Shown piece after piece: positions 56,386 to 64,000 of a DNA stretch of 64,000 nt. The notes beneath the pieces are model-generated. The model saw nothing but the letters and a program-made list of their open reading frames with translations. It was not told the DNA's origin and searched no databases. The first letter of the stretch is position 1. The number at the start of each line of letters is the position of its first letter. Both the position numbers and the translations under genes were made by a program. The stretch is taken from assembly GCF_900497805.2 (NCBI RefSeq), contig NW_020954610.1:20901873-20965872 (forward strand), written 5' to 3'. Origin of the DNA: Vombatus ursinus. Taxonomy: Eukaryota > Chordata > Mammalia > Diprotodontia > Vombatidae.

Positions 56386-56830
56386 TAACAGCCATAATCA
56401 AAGAAAGACCCTCGACATCATGTTTCAAGAAATTGTAAAGGAAAACTGCCCTGATATCCTAGAATCAGAGGGGAAAGTAGAAATTGAAAGAATCTACTGA
56501 ATACCTCCTAAAAGAGATACAAAAATGAAAACTCCCAAAAATATTACAGCCAAATTCCAGAGCTCCTAGGTCAAAGAGAAAATATTTCAAGCAGCCGAAA
56601 AGATAATTCAAACACTGTGAAGCCACAATCAGGATTACACAAGATTTAGCAGCTTCCACAGCAAAGAAGCAAAGGCTTGGAATATAATATTCCAGGAGGC
56701 AAAAGAGATAGTATTACAACCAAGAATCACTTACTCAGAAAAACTGAGTATAATTCTACAGGGAAAAATGAATATTTAATGAAATAAAGAACTTTCAAAT
56801 TTTCTTCAATGGACAGTTTCTTCAATGAGA
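56386..56830 (+). pseudogene. L1/HAL1 ORF1 fragment
   Basis: GACATCATGTTTCAAGAAAT, AAACTGCCCTGATATCCTAG, CCAAATTCCAGAGCTCCTAG, TTTAGCAGCTTCCACAGC and CAAGAATCACTTACTCAG match the C-terminal half of HAL1-A ORF1 (26010-26400), with stops and small indels. No L1 5' or 3' ends are attached. Confidence 0.75.
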
Positions 56831-56934
56831 CAGTTGTGTCAGATGCTCAGTGAGGTCTTTTTTTCTGATCTTACTACAGAACAATAAGAACCAAATCAGT
56901 AATAAGTGGTTTCAGAAAGCAGTTAACTGCATTT

Positions 56935-57015
56935 ATGGGATCAAATGAGGTAATATCTATTAAGCCTACCACACAGTAATCACTTATGAGTACTTGTCCC
57001 CTTCCACCCTTTCCT
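56935..57015 (+). repeat. MIR 3' tail
   Basis: GATCAAATGAGGTAATATCT and CACACAGTAATCACTTATGA resemble the end of MIR. Weak. Confidence 0.35.
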
Positions 57016-57419
57016 TTGTGAGTTATCCCTGGAAGTCACCATGAAGAAAGAAAGAGAAATGAAATAAAGAGGAAAGGACACAAAGAGCTCAAGGCCTGGG
57101 AGCAAAGAACTCAAAGTAGGCTAGAGCTAACTAAACAGACTACAGTTGGGACTTCAGTCAAGCTGGGTTCCGTAAGCAAGGTATGTACTTATAATCTGGC
57201 TCTCCATATGTAGTTTATATCGTATGATCCCAAGCTTCTCACGTCAGCAGATTTTACAGGTACTGAGGTTTACATACTAAAGTGAAATAGAATATTTCCC
57301 CTAAATAATAGGAAGATTTTGGTCTGAAAAGGATAATCCTTAACCCTTCAGTGGTGTTGGCTGACATGATCAATAGCAAATACTTTTTGTTTGAAGCTAT
57401 AGTAGGCAGTTTTGTCAGT
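57016..57419. other. Unassigned DNA
   Basis: Nothing recognised. Confidence 0.3.
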
Positions 57420-57510
57420 CAAATAGTTGACATTTATCAAGTGCCTATTATGTGCTAGGCCCTGTGCTAGGCACTGGGGATACAAAGAAAGGCAAAGTAT
57501 CATCAATTTT
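57420..57510 (-). repeat. L2 LINE 3' end, antisense
   Basis: CATTTATCAAGTGCCTATTA, GTGCTAGGCCCTGTGCTAGG and CACTGGGGATACAAAGAAAG: well preserved. Confidence 0.75.
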
Positions 57511-57714
57511 TTAATTAAAAGCCAAAAAACCAATGGCTTTATTTAGTAAACAAAACATGGTATCATTATCTCTCATGGGGATATCATAAACCTCTATCTA
57601 CATGGAACTAATTGGATCAGAGGGATGGAAGCCACTAAAATGAGCAGAAGGGATTAGACTTGTGATTTCATTATTTCAGTGAAACTCCTGGGAAGTTGAT
57701 ACTTTTTCTTCATT

Positions 57715-57832
57715 TTATTCTTAAGGAATTCTTTAAAATAATGAGAGGTAAAGTGATTTGCCAGTCACACGGCTAGTATGTAGCAGAACTGGGACCTGAA
57801 GCCTATTCTCTATCCACTATAAAGTTGCCTGT
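57715..57832 (-). repeat. MIR-type SINE, antisense
   Basis: GAGAGGTAAAGTGATTTGCC, AGTCACACGGCTAGTATGTA, AGAACTGGGACCTGAAGCC and CCACTATAAAGTTGCCTG. Confidence 0.65.
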
Positions 57833-58324
57833 CATTTAAAAGATGCACATTTTGCTTTGAGAAAATTGAATTTAAAAATCAAATATTATAATAATGATAG
57901 ACAGTATTCAATAAATTTCAATAATTTTTATCTGGCTTAGTAAGAGAATGGACCTTAATTCCAAAAGTTCAAGTTAACTGATTAAAATACTAGCATCTTG
58001 ATATGTAACCAGATGAGTAAAACTAAAAAGGACCCTTTATTATTATTTTTAAACAAAAGAGAATTACTAGAAAATGATAATTAATTTTAGAAGCTGATAT
58101 TTATCCCCAAAGCTTCCTCTCACAAAAAAATTAATAAAAATCTAACAAGATGACACAACATCAACATAAAAAACTCATAATCAACTCACACTAAAATTGG
58201 ATGGGAAGTCATACAATGTAGGTAAAACTGCTAAGAGGTGCTACTGCAAAGTTAGTTGATCTGACTTCTGAAGAGAGGAAATAGGAAAACAATTTGTTTA
58301 ACAACATTTTTAAGACTCAATTTT
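57833..58324. other. Unassigned AT-rich DNA
   Basis: Nothing recognised. Confidence 0.3.
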
Positions 58325-58575
58325 GAAAGACATAAAAAAACCCCATAAGACTGCAATGAACAACTGTGATTCCGAAGGACCGATGATGAAGCCTCCTCCC
58401 TACAGAGACATATTTTTTGACACTGCCAATGCAGAGATTTGTTTTCTGCGACCATGGATGTTTGTTATGAGCATTTTTCTTTCCTTCTTCTTAATTTTTT
58501 TTTAATGGTGGGGAGACAAGGGAGGAAAGAAAATAAAGGCTTGTTAATTGAAAAAAAATTGAAATAAAAAAATAA
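58325..58575 (+). mobile_element. Older L1 3'UTR, sense
   Basis: CTGTGATTCCGAAGGACCGA, TGATGAAGCCTCCTCCCTAC, GACACTGCCAATGCAGAG, and a TGTTAATTGAAAAAAAATTG tail: the older L1 3' end type also seen at 12830-13000. Confidence 0.65.
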
Positions 58576-59234
58576 AATGAGAATCATTTTCTATAAATTA
58601 AACCCAACCTGCAAAGTCTTGATATAAGTATTCGGAGAACTGTGAAAATAGTGATCCATTCTTGTTTATACTTTTGGCACTTTTGCCTATTTACCTACTC
58701 TTACCAAAAGTAGGAAACAGCACTTAGCTTTTTTTTTTTTTGAAGGGGTGGGGAAGAGACAGTGCTATAGAGGGAGGAGACATTTGTGCCTAAATAAATG
58801 GATAGCATACTGCTCTTCACTTTTGAACAATGATTTCATTAAATTCTATCCTAGCTGTCCCAAATCAGCAAAAAAAAGTCAGTACTATAAAATTTCCATC
58901 TCCTTTACAAATATCTAGAGCAGCTAGTGGTGGAATGGATATTAAACAGCAAGTTAGAGGAAGAAGGAGCATAAGTTAAGAACCTAAGTAAGTGAAAATT
59001 GGTCCAGGTAACTAACGAAATCATAGGCTTACTAGTGACCTTAAAGCAAAGGTTAAAATGCTAAAAGTAAAGGCTAACATATTCAAGCTCTGTGGAATTC
59101 CCAGCCAATGGGTTCCATAAGGTTAGATCTTAGATCCAAGAATACAAATTGAAACAGTGTTATAATTGCTCACCACACAATCCCTGTGGTTTTTGGTTTC
59201 TTCATGTGTAAAATAAGGAGCTTGATCTGGTTAA
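58576..59234. other. Unassigned DNA
   Basis: A T-run at 58730-58741; otherwise nothing recognised. Confidence 0.3.
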
Positions 59235-59945
59235 TCTCTGTTTTTTTTTATTTTAAATTAAATTTTATTATATTTTCAAACAAAGAATAGCCTTCTCTCC
59301 TCTCAATTCCCCACCCCCTTAAGTTGGTTAAGAAAAAAAAAATCTTAAAAATATGCATAATCAAGTAAAGCAAAATTTCTCTTTGGCCATGTTATACACA
59401 CACATACACATACCTATATACACATGTACACATATACACATACATACATATACATACACACATATATGACATACATATATCTATATAATCTATCTAGATA
59501 CACATACATTTACAGATACATAAATCTGTGCTCTGAATCCATCATCATTCTGTCAGGAGGTAGACAGCATGTTTCATCATGAGTCCTCAGGAATTGTGAT
59601 TGGTCATTGTGTTGAACAGAGTTCTCAAGTTTTCTCTCTTTTCTGTAATATATTGTTTTAATCAGCCAAAATCTGTCTTCTCACCCTCTAACCCTGCACT
59701 GAGAACATAAGAAAAACAAAAGCCATTACAAACATGTATCATCAATCAAAACAAAGTTCCACCTGTCCTAATACACACACACACACACACACACACACAA
59801 TTTATCTTATTCTTCATTGTGAGTTCTTCATCTTTACCAGGAGGTGAGTACCATACTTTACCACATAATTATTGCACCCTGCTTTTTCAGTCCAAAAATT
59901 GATTTATAACCTTTCATCATGTAATCATTGCATGATATAATTCTG
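59235..59945 (-). mobile_element. Older L1 3'UTR, antisense, apparently in two tandem units
   Basis: Unit one: TTAAATTAAATTTTATTATA, AAGTAAAGCAAAATTTCTCT, an AC/AT microsatellite (59393-59520), TCTGTCAGGAGGTAGACAGC. Unit two about 300-380 bp on: AATCAAAACAAAGTTCCACC, (AC)n at 59772-59800, TTACCAGGAGGTGAGTACCA. GATTGGTCATTGTGTTGAAC at 59599 is shared with marsupial L1 3'UTRs. Confidence 0.55.
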
Positions 59946-60300
59946 TTCATCATGCCACTTAAAAGGTAAACAGAGCAACAGTGTATTCACCAGTGGCATA
60001 TAGATAAACATTTTTCTCTCGTGCATTGTGAGCCATGAGCCTAGACTTCTCAGTGCAAGTGCATTGTCAGTATATTTCTGAAAGTTAACTTGTGTGGTTT
60101 GTTTAGAGTGCTGCAGTACTAACAGTACTGTCACTCAACCCAATGAAGAGCCATTAGGGACAGGGGGAGTGGGAGGGCAGAGGAAGCTGCCATGAGTAAG
60201 TCACATGATATAGTAAGACTTGCATCTTCCCCTGCTAGCTAAACTGTCCAGTTTGTCTGTGATATTGACACGCGAAGCATTTCTTTCTGATTACGGGTAA
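59946..60300. other. Unassigned DNA, possible 5' part of the transposon remnant
   Basis: Includes a near-palindrome CAGTACTAACAGTACTG at about 60114-60130. It may border the DNA transposon whose coding remnant follows, but no matching inverted end was found. Confidence 0.3.
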
Positions 60301-60313
60301 ATATAAAAAAAAC

Positions 60314-60439
60314 TATTTTGTGGACTTCAAGCTACAAGTGATTGTGTTCACTGAACATCAGGGAAACACAGCTGTGGAAAGACAGTTTTCATTGAATGAC
60401 AAGTTGGGGCAAGACTCGCAGAAACTAAAAGACAAGTAA
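60314..60439 (+). pseudogene. Brinker/pogo-type HTH remnant of a DNA transposon
   Basis: A 42-codon stretch reads FKLQVIVFTEHQGNTAVERQ then FSLNDKLGQDSQKLKDK. The usual form is FKLKVIxYAExxGNRAAERxF followed by (V/I)xEKxVRxWRKQ, the Brinker-like DNA-binding helix-turn-helix at the N-terminus of pogo/Tigger-class transposases and their domesticated relatives such as POGK. The WRKQ part has changed (QDSQ), so DNA binding is unlikely to persist. No CENP-B HTH or DDE domain follows; a SINE lies 70 bp on. Most likely a fossil transposase piece rather than a host exon. Confidence 0.55.
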
Positions 60440-60506
60440 TACTGGCACAAATTTTTAAAAGCTTCACATATTGGTCAAACTTCACTCTTCTTAAAAAAAA
60501 TGGCAC

Positions 60507-60655
60507 GGGGCAACTAGGTGGTGCAGTGGATAGAGGACAGGTCCTAGAGTCAGGACCCGAGTTCAAATCTGGCCTCAGACACATAACACTTACTAGCTAT
60601 GTGACTCTGGGCCAGTCACTTAACCCCAATTGCCTCACCAACAAAAGAAAAAAAA
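60507..60655 (+). repeat. tRNA-derived marsupial SINE, full length
   Basis: GGGGCAACTAGGTGGTGCAG, GACCCGAGTTCAAATCTGGC, TGTGACTCTGGGCCAGTCAC and TTAACCCCAATTGCCTCACC with an A-rich tail. Little diverged, so comparatively young. Confidence 0.9.
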
Positions 60656-60689
60656 TTTGCATAAAATCTGGGATGATTATGCAGAGAAA

Positions 60690-60872
60690 TACAGTAAGCA
60701 TGTTTTATCATTAGTCCTCTATAATCTTAGTTTGTCATTTTCCTGATAAGAATACAGCACAATAATATTCCATCATATTTATATACTATAATTTGTTCAT
60801 TCATTCTCTAATTTATGGATTCCTATTCTTTGCTACCTCAAAAAGAACTACAAATATTTTTGTATAGCCTTA
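60690..60872 (-). mobile_element. L1 ORF2 C-terminal scrap, antisense
   Basis: CACAATAATATTCCATCATA, TTTGTTCATTCATTCTCTAA, TTCTTTGCTACCTCAAAAAG and AACTACAAATATTTTTGTAT parallel the reversed ORF2 end at 18890-19000. Confidence 0.6.
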
Positions 60873-60879
60873 GAATTTG

Positions 60880-61130
60880 TTAGGGAAGCTGCACAGTAGA
60901 TAGAGTACTGGGCTTAGAGGCAGTAAAATATGAGTTTAAATCTGACCTCAGACACTTACTACCTGTGTGACCCTGGGCAAGTCAATTAACCTTGTTTGCC
61001 TCATTTCCTCACCTGTAAAGTGAGTTGGAGAAGGAAATGGCAAATTACTTCAGTATCTTTGCTAAGAAAACCGTTCCAAATGGGGTCACAAAGAGTCAGA
61101 TATGACTGAAATGACTAAACAACAACAAAG
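60880..61130 (+). repeat. MAR1 CORE-SINE, full length
   Basis: GGGAAGCTGCACAGTAGATA, AAATCTGACCTCAGACACTT, GTGACCCTGGGCAAGTCAAT, GAGTTGGAGAAGGAAATGGC, AAATGGGGTCACAAAGAGTC and TGACTAAACAACAACAAAG. Confidence 0.85.
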
Positions 61131-62613
61131 AATATGTTCTGTTTAGGATTAATTTGTTCCTTAATCTACCCTCCCTCTAATACCCCTCCCCTTTCTTTCC
61201 TATTTCACTTGAGTGAAATAATTTGTGTGTGAATTCTTTCTTGTTTTGACCAGTTGAGATGAGAATGAGGTTCAAGTATCAGTCAATCTCCCCACACCCT
61301 CTCCCCTGTTAATGTACATGTCTAGTTGTGCACCCTGATTATGTGAGATTCTTTTCCCTAAGCTTCTTTTCCCTTTCCCCTCTCCTCTGGTATATTCCTT
61401 ACCTTTCCATTCTTAAGATTGTGAAGACATAACAGAACCACTTCTATGCTTTGTTTAATGCTACTCCCCCTACGAATCCTGATGATGACAGGGATCAGAG
61501 GGGACACTTATCATCTTCCCATATTCAGCAAGTAGGTTGGAAGAATGGACAAACAGAAACAGAATGATATTATGAGGACCTATTTTGGTATCCTTCACCT
61601 TCTGTAATATATTCCCAGATCTCCACTCCCATATGGTGGTGGCTGCTAGATTTTGTGTGATCCTCACTATGGCTCTTTGGTACTTGAATTCTCCCCTTCT
61701 GGCTGCTTGCAACATTTTTTTTCCTTTGACTTGGAAGCTCTGTATTTTAGCTATGTTTCTGGGAATTTTCCTTTGAATTTTATTTTTTCTTCAGGAAGTG
61801 ACTGGTGCATTCTTTCTATTTCAACTTTGTACTCTGATTCTAAGAGATATGGGTAGTTTTTCTTTAAGAGTTCTTAAAACATGATGCTTCAGCTTTTTTG
61901 TTCATGGCTTTAGATAGTCCAAAGAGTCTTAAATATTTTCTTCTCAATCTGTTTTCTAGTTGTTTTTGCTATCAGATACCCTCAGTCTTTTGACTTTGTT
62001 TTAATATTTCTTATTGGCTCATTTGTCATTGGCTTCTATTTGGTCTAGTGGAATTTTTATGGAGTTTGTTGCTTGGGTAAGGTTTTGCGTCTCTTGTACT
62101 AAGTTGTTATTTCCCTTTCCAATACTTTATTCCATAATTCTAATATCTTTTCCATTTTTTTTCCTCAAGCACTGAGATTTATAAAACATTTTTAATTCTT
62201 TTTGTAAACTATATATTCTTGTCTTCCAAGAATTATAGTTGAGTTTGTGGTCAATCTGTGCTTTTCTTTGATGCATTGCTCATAGATAATTGAGAGTCAT
62301 TCTCTTCCTCTATTTGTGTCTTGAGTGTCCTTACTACCAAAATAGGTCCTTATGATATGATTCTGTTTTTGTTTGTCCATTCTTCCAGCCTACTTCCTGA
62401 ATTTAGACTGGATGTTAGAGCTGGGCTCTGTGGCACTTCTGCAGGGAAAGTTTGGGATGCTCTTGTTACTGCTTTCTTGAGGTATTGTATTGAATCATGT
62501 GTTATTCCATGATCTCAAAGACAGGCTGGAGACCTACAAATTTTCAGTATTCCATAAGTGGTCTGAGACAAGGCAAAGTCTTGATCTAGTTAATCACTAA
62601 GTACCCTTTTTGG
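61131..62613 (-). mobile_element. L1 LINE 5' region (5'UTR, ORF1, spacer), antisense, rearranged
   Basis: Minus order: 5'UTR scrap (about 62613-62300), decayed ORF1 (about 62300-61590) with coiled coil and the C-terminal block MLQAARRGEFKYQRAIVRIT, an inverted copy of 5' sequence (61525-61590), then the pyrimidine-rich (on +) inter-ORF spacer 61480-61135. ORF2 is absent apart from the scrap at 60690. Confidence 0.7.
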
Positions 62614-62621
62614 GTCTAAAT

Positions 62622-62726
62622 CAGGCCTGTACAACTTGTTGCCCTCTAGCTGCGTATAGCCCTGGGCAGCTTGCAGCATGCCAAAGGATTTCTTCTACAT
62701 ACAAAGCCACAAGTTATGTAGGGCTG
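62622..62726. mobile_element. Short hAT-type MITE with perfect target duplications
   Basis: 105 bp with ends CAGGCCTGTACAACTTG and (reversed) CAGCCCTACATAACTTG, flanked on both sides by GTCTAAAT (62614-62621 and 62727-62734). An 8-bp duplication is the hallmark of hAT transposition. No coding capacity. The preserved duplication gives exact boundaries. Confidence 0.85.
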
Positions 62727-62994
62727 GTCTAAATCAATGATTTTTCTCCATTTACCAATAGCATGGTGGCCACATGTAGTGAATATTTTATTTTACTTTT
62801 TACCTGAAGATGTCTTTTATCAATGGGATACTGATGACGCAAGGTACTGTTGGAGAAGTTAATAGTAACTTGATGGTAGAGGGAAGGCTACAGAAAACTA
62901 TTAATAGAATATTTTTTTTATTTCTGCAGTGTTGAGTAGAAGATCAAGGGGGAGGAGATGTATTTTGGGTCAGAGGCAAATATTGGGCAGAGAT
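62727..62994. other. Unassigned DNA
   Basis: No recognised element. Confidence 0.3.
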
Positions 62995-63062
62995 CCCAGG
63001 GAATTAGGCATAGAATCTCAAGGTTGGTATAAATCTCAGAGGCCATCTAATCACAGAATCAC
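62995..63062 (-). repeat. L3/CR1 3' tip, antisense
   Basis: GCATAGAATCTCAAGGTTGG and TCAGAGGCCATCTAATCACA. Short. Confidence 0.4.
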
Positions 63063-63084
63063 ATAGTGGTGAAGAGCTTTGGGA

Positions 63085-63658
63085 TGCTGACACAGTTTAG
63101 GGGTGCTGGGTCCCTGAGAATGCCAAGGCAGAATTGCCTGGAATGAATTCACATATTCAAGCCTTCTTTCAGTCAAGTGGCAAAACGTTTATCATAACGC
63201 CAATAGTAGCAGGCGAAATTCCTTAGGGAAACTTGCAACTTAATGGTGGTGAATCTAAAGTTGAAATAGAAAAAAGGGCAGGGAAAGGAATGTTGAGGAT
63301 GCTAATTAGGTAATGCAAGAGGTCCATGTGTCTTTGGGAGCTTGTGTCAGTGACCTAAGGATGGGAAAATTCAGGGAGTCTGCAGAGATAACTTTGTTTA
63401 TACCAGACACTGAAGGAGAAAAGACAATTTTTGTTTAGTCGCCAGAGATATGGACCTTGGGGATCTGGCCTGATGGAGAATCCTTGGGTTAGCCAGGGAC
63501 AAAAATCCTTGGGCCAGGCACCCCTGTATCTGTTCTGATAACAGAGTCAGGCCTGCAACAAGGGAAAATTTTCTCCCAGGACAAGGGCCTACTGAGAGAT
63601 TGTGAGGCTTGCAGAGACATGATCTGAGGGCTGGGACCCAAGCACAAGCATCCCATCA
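63085..63658 (-). mobile_element. LTR of the TGATGRGG ERV family, antisense
   Basis: Minus strand starts TGATGGGATGCTTGTGCTTG and carries GTTTTGCCACTTGACTGAAA and ATGTGAATTCATTCCAGGC, matching the solo LTR at 41121 (TGCCAACTTGACTTAAAG, CTGTGAATTCATTCCAG). No internal ERV sequence next to it. Target duplication not convincing. Fossil. Confidence 0.65.
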
Positions 63659-63785
63659 GTGGGAAGGGGTGTCAGAGGTAATATTTCCAATTTATATATG
63701 AATAAGAATCCCCTTTATAACATATTAAGAGAGCGGTAATAAATCTATACTTGAAAACCTTAATAATGAGAAACCTACCATTTCT

Positions 63786-63926
63786 TTGTCTTTTTTTTTC
63801 TGAGGTTAAATGACTTGCCCAGAGTCACACAGCTAGTGAGTGTTATGTGTCTGAGGCCGAATTTGAACTCAGGGCCTCCTGATTCCAGGGCCAGTGCTCT
63901 ATCCACTACACCACCTAGCTGCCCCT
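63786..63926 (-). repeat. tRNA-derived marsupial SINE with 16-bp target duplications
   Basis: TTTTTTTTCTGAGGTTAAAT, AGTCACACAGCTAGTGAGTG, TTTGAACTCAGGGCCTCCTG and CCACCTAGCTGCCCC. Flanks GAAACCTACCATTTCT (63770-63785) and GAAACCTACCGTTTCT (63927-63942) differ at one base, so a recent-looking insertion by the L1 pathway. Confidence 0.9.
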
Positions 63927-64000
63927 GAAACCTACCGTTTCTGGAAGCAACTTTTGACCATCTCGAATAGTAACTTTTCCCTTAAATGAAACTACTGTAC

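Noticed and set aside
60270-60300. U6 snRNA-like words (GACACGCGAAGCATTT)
   Set aside because: Only about 16 bases resemble the U6 end (GACACGCAAATTCGTGAAGC) and no other U6 part is present.
1-64000. CRISPR arrays, operons, bacterial-type terminators or a multi-gene system
   Set aside because: The sequence is mammalian repeat-rich DNA; the only regular arrays are microsatellites and no cluster of intact genes exists.

Overview
The window reads as gene-poor, AT-rich mammalian DNA from a marsupial (metatherian). The evidence is the repeat set. There is a tRNA-derived SINE whose body carries the GGGCAGCTAGGTGG-type head, CORE-SINEs of the MIR/MAR1/MON1/THER1 kind, and old L2 and L3/CR1 LINEs. 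RTE (BovB-type) debris and several L1 families with marsupial-type 3' ends are also present, along with ORF1-only 'half-L1' (HAL1) elements. Which marsupial cannot be decided from this sequence alone. I found no host protein-coding exon that I can support; nearly every long open frame lies inside a repeat or opposite one. The window is best described as intergenic or deep intronic.

Layout. 1-4.1 kb: CR1, L2 and MIR scraps in mostly unique DNA. 4.1-13.1 kb: L1 3' ends, L2, MIR, a tRNA-SINE, a C2H2-tailed LINE fragment, two tandem RTE fragments and a MAR1 nested in an older repeat. 13.2-14.75 kb: a minus-strand ERV fossil with a gag-like tract and a 3' LTR ending in a poly-A tract. 15.3-18.1 kb: SINE, L2 and L1 3' ends. 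18.1-24.4 kb: a nearly full-length minus-strand L1 inserted into an older plus-strand L1 3' end. 24.6-27.5 kb: HAL1 copy A. 27.5-37 kb: mostly old or unassigned DNA with a 7SL RNA pseudogene at 30.6 kb. 37.4-38.9 kb: an LTR candidate abutting an isolated L1 5'UTR and an L1 3'UTR. 40-43.5 kb: a solo LTR plus repeat-free AT-rich blocks. 43.5-44.6 kb: a second 7SL pseudogene split by an LTR. 44.7-47.7 kb: HAL1 copy B. 47.9-54.5 kb: L1 3' halves in both orientations, L2, an assembly gap of 100 N inside a CT microsatellite, and MIR. 54.5-64 kb: hAT-type MITEs, L2, microsatellites, an L1 with an internal inverted repeat, a Brinker/pogo-type transposon remnant, an ERV LTR and a SINE with clear target-site duplications.

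Most distinctive structures. The two HAL1 copies share an unusual 3' architecture: ORF1, spacer, L1 3'UTR, then a second spacer and second 3' end, with a microsatellite at the same place. Two 7SL pseudogenes end in long polypurine tails, one of them split by a solo LTR. One ERV transcript appears to have been copied by the L1 machinery. One short hAT element has perfect 8-bp target duplications. Nothing here is a functioning multi-gene system; the interest lies in retroelement evolution. All family calls rest on recognised motifs and internal comparison, not on database searches.
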